Origin: CALBTQ01 sp036743315
GTDB lineage: Bacteria > Lernaellota > Lernaellaia > Lernaellales > Lernaellaceae
Assembly: GCA_036743315.1 (NCBI GenBank)
Contig: DAINPV010000297.1
Span: 1 to 5,238, forward strand
DNA: 5,238 nt
Reading direction: 5' to 3'
In this document: positions 4,286 through 5,238 of the stretch, one piece after another
Layout: each line of letters starts with the position of its first letter
How positions within the stretch are numbered: position 1 is the first letter of the stretch
The notes under the pieces: generated by a model
What the model was told of the DNA's origin: nothing
Databases searched by the model: none
The model's input: only the letters and a program-made list of their open reading frames with translations
Position numbers and translations under genes: made by a program

Positions 4286-5238
4286 GTAAACGTCGTAGTT
4301 GGGCCGAGCCCTTCAAAATCAAGGTTGTCGAGCCGATCAAAATGACGACCCGCGAATACCGCGAGCGTTGCATCAAGGAAGCCGGATACAACACGTTTCT
4401 GCTCAAGAGCGAAGACGTGTACATCGACCTGTTGACCGACTCGGGCACCGCCGCGATGAGCGACTGGCAGTGGGCCGGGATGATGCTGGGCGATGAAGCG
4501 TACGCGGGCAGCAAAAACTTTTACAACCTGGTCGACGCGGTGCAGAAGGTCTATGGCTACAAGTACGTCGTGCCGACCCACCAGGGCCGCGCCGCCGAGC
4601 ACATCATGAGCCAGATCCTGATCAAAAAAGGCGACATCGTGCCCGGCAACATGTACTTCACCACGACTAAGCTGCACCAGGAACTGGCCGGCGGGAAATT
4701 CGTGGACGTGATCGTCGACGAGGCGCACGATCCGCAGAGCACCTACCCGTTCAAGGGCAACATCGACCTGGACAAGCTGAAGTACTGGATCGACAAGGTC
4801 GGCGCCGACCGCATTCCCTACGTCAGCTTCGAGGGCTGCGTGAACATGGCCGGCGGCCAGCCGGTGAGCATGCAGAACTTCCGCGAGGTCTACGAGCTGT
4901 GCGGCAAGCACGGCATCAAGGTGATGCTCGACGCGACGCGCATGGCGGAAAACGCGTGGTTCATCAAGCAGCGCGAACCGGGCTACGCGGACAAGTCGGT
5001 CGCCGAAATCCTTAAAGAAGCGGTGTCGTACTCCGACGGCTGCACGATGTCGAGCAAGAAAGACCACCTGGTGAACATCGGCGGGTTCCTGGCGATGAAC
5101 GACGAGGAGTTCTGCCTCGCCGCGCAGAACATGGTGGTCATGTACGAGGGCTTGCACACCTACGGCGGCATGGCCGGCCGCGACATGGAAGCGGTGGCGC
5201 GCGGCATTTACGAATGCGTGCAGGACGACCATCAGCGG
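4282..5238 (+). CDS. tpl: Tyrosine phenol-lyase-like PLP-dependent beta-eliminating lyase (tryptophanase/TPL family), 3'-truncated
   Basis: Tyrosine phenol-lyase splits L-tyrosine to phenol, pyruvate and ammonia using PLP, and is cytosolic. The first 319 residues of a family of about 456 are visible. Recalled Citrobacter freundii TPL aligns with a constant offset of three residues: Thr52 (Thr49), Tyr74 (Tyr71), Phe126 (Phe123, stacks on PLP), Thr127 (Thr124), Asn188 (Asn185), Asp217 (Asp214), Arg220 (Arg217) and the Schiff-base Lys260 (Lys257) in SSKK. Long stretches match the family, such as YIDLLTDSG (47-55) and VPTHQGR (97-103). Thr127 in YFTTT favours TPL over tryptophanase, which has Asp there (YFDTT). 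The other deciding residue, TPL Arg381, is beyond the window, so tryptophanase or a different beta-lyase is not fully excluded. Departures from TPL: LH at 291-292 for Met-Pro (288-289), and FEGCVNM at 183-189. It is divergent from the M23 gene. Confidence 0.9.
   Translation, partial: MSKRRSWAEPFKIKVVEPIKMTTREYRERCIKEAGYNTFLLKSEDVYIDLLTDSGTAAMSDWQWAGMMLGDEAYAGSKNFYNLVDAVQKVYGYKYVVPTHQGRAAEHIMSQILIKKGDIVPGNMYFTTTKLHQELAGGKFVDVIVDEAHDPQSTYPFKGNIDLDKLKYWIDKVGADRIPYVSFEGCVNMAGGQPVSMQNFREVYELCGKHGIKVMLDATRMAENAWFIKQREPGYADKSVAEILKEAVSYSDGCTMSSKKDHLVNIGGFLAMNDEEFCLAAQNMVVMYEGLHTYGGMAGRDMEAVARGIYECVQDDHQR

Noticed and set aside
4009..5232. 407-codon open frame antisense to the lyase gene
   Set aside because: It covers a gene with unmistakable TPL family conservation; its His/Val/Ala/Arg-rich composition is typical of antisense shadows in GC-rich DNA, and it has no recognisable motif.

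Overview
The window is a GC-rich chromosomal stretch of a probably Gram-negative bacterium. Two signs point that way: an inner-membrane-anchored M23 peptidase whose short basic N-terminus resembles those common in deltaproteobacteria-like lineages, and a large multi-span membrane protein predicted to place soluble domains on both ends outside the cytoplasm. Taxonomy beyond 'GC-rich, deltaproteobacterial-like or an uncultured phylum of similar grade' is not supported. There is no rRNA, tRNA, CRISPR array, phage gene or transposase gene.

Layout. (1) 1-623, plus strand: the C-terminal ~206 residues of an adenylate-forming (ANL) acyl-CoA synthetase/ligase, cut by the left edge. (2) 624-899: a non-coding gap between convergent genes, rich in small perfect hairpins, including a paired-hairpin unit at 759-805 that looks like a dispersed palindromic repeat and may also end transcription. 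(3) 900-3032, minus strand: a 710-residue membrane protein with one N-terminal span, an extracytoplasmic beta-rich (ConA-like?) domain, about eight further spans and a C-terminal SGNH-hydrolase-like domain in which I cannot find the usual GDS nucleophile. (4) 3143-4051, minus strand: a membrane-anchored M23 (LytM-type) peptidase with a complete set of zinc and catalytic residues and a Pro-rich tail, 110 bases upstream of gene 3 and possibly co-transcribed with it. (5) 4052-4281: a divergent promoter region. (6) 4282-5238, plus strand: the first 319 residues of a tyrosine phenol-lyase-like PLP enzyme, cut by the right edge.

Functional reading. The two minus-strand genes plausibly form a cell-envelope pair (peptidoglycan cleavage plus an envelope membrane protein of unknown activity). 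The flanking ligase and the beta-eliminating lyase are metabolic genes with no visible link to them or to each other. The most interesting parts are the leader of the lyase gene and the membrane protein. The leader holds a candidate promoter, a hairpin followed by seven T residues directly before the ribosome binding site, and a 14-codon upstream reading frame whose stop overlaps the lyase start as ATGA. The membrane protein has an unusual domain order and a degenerate SGNH domain. Nothing here is clearly a new defence or mobile system.
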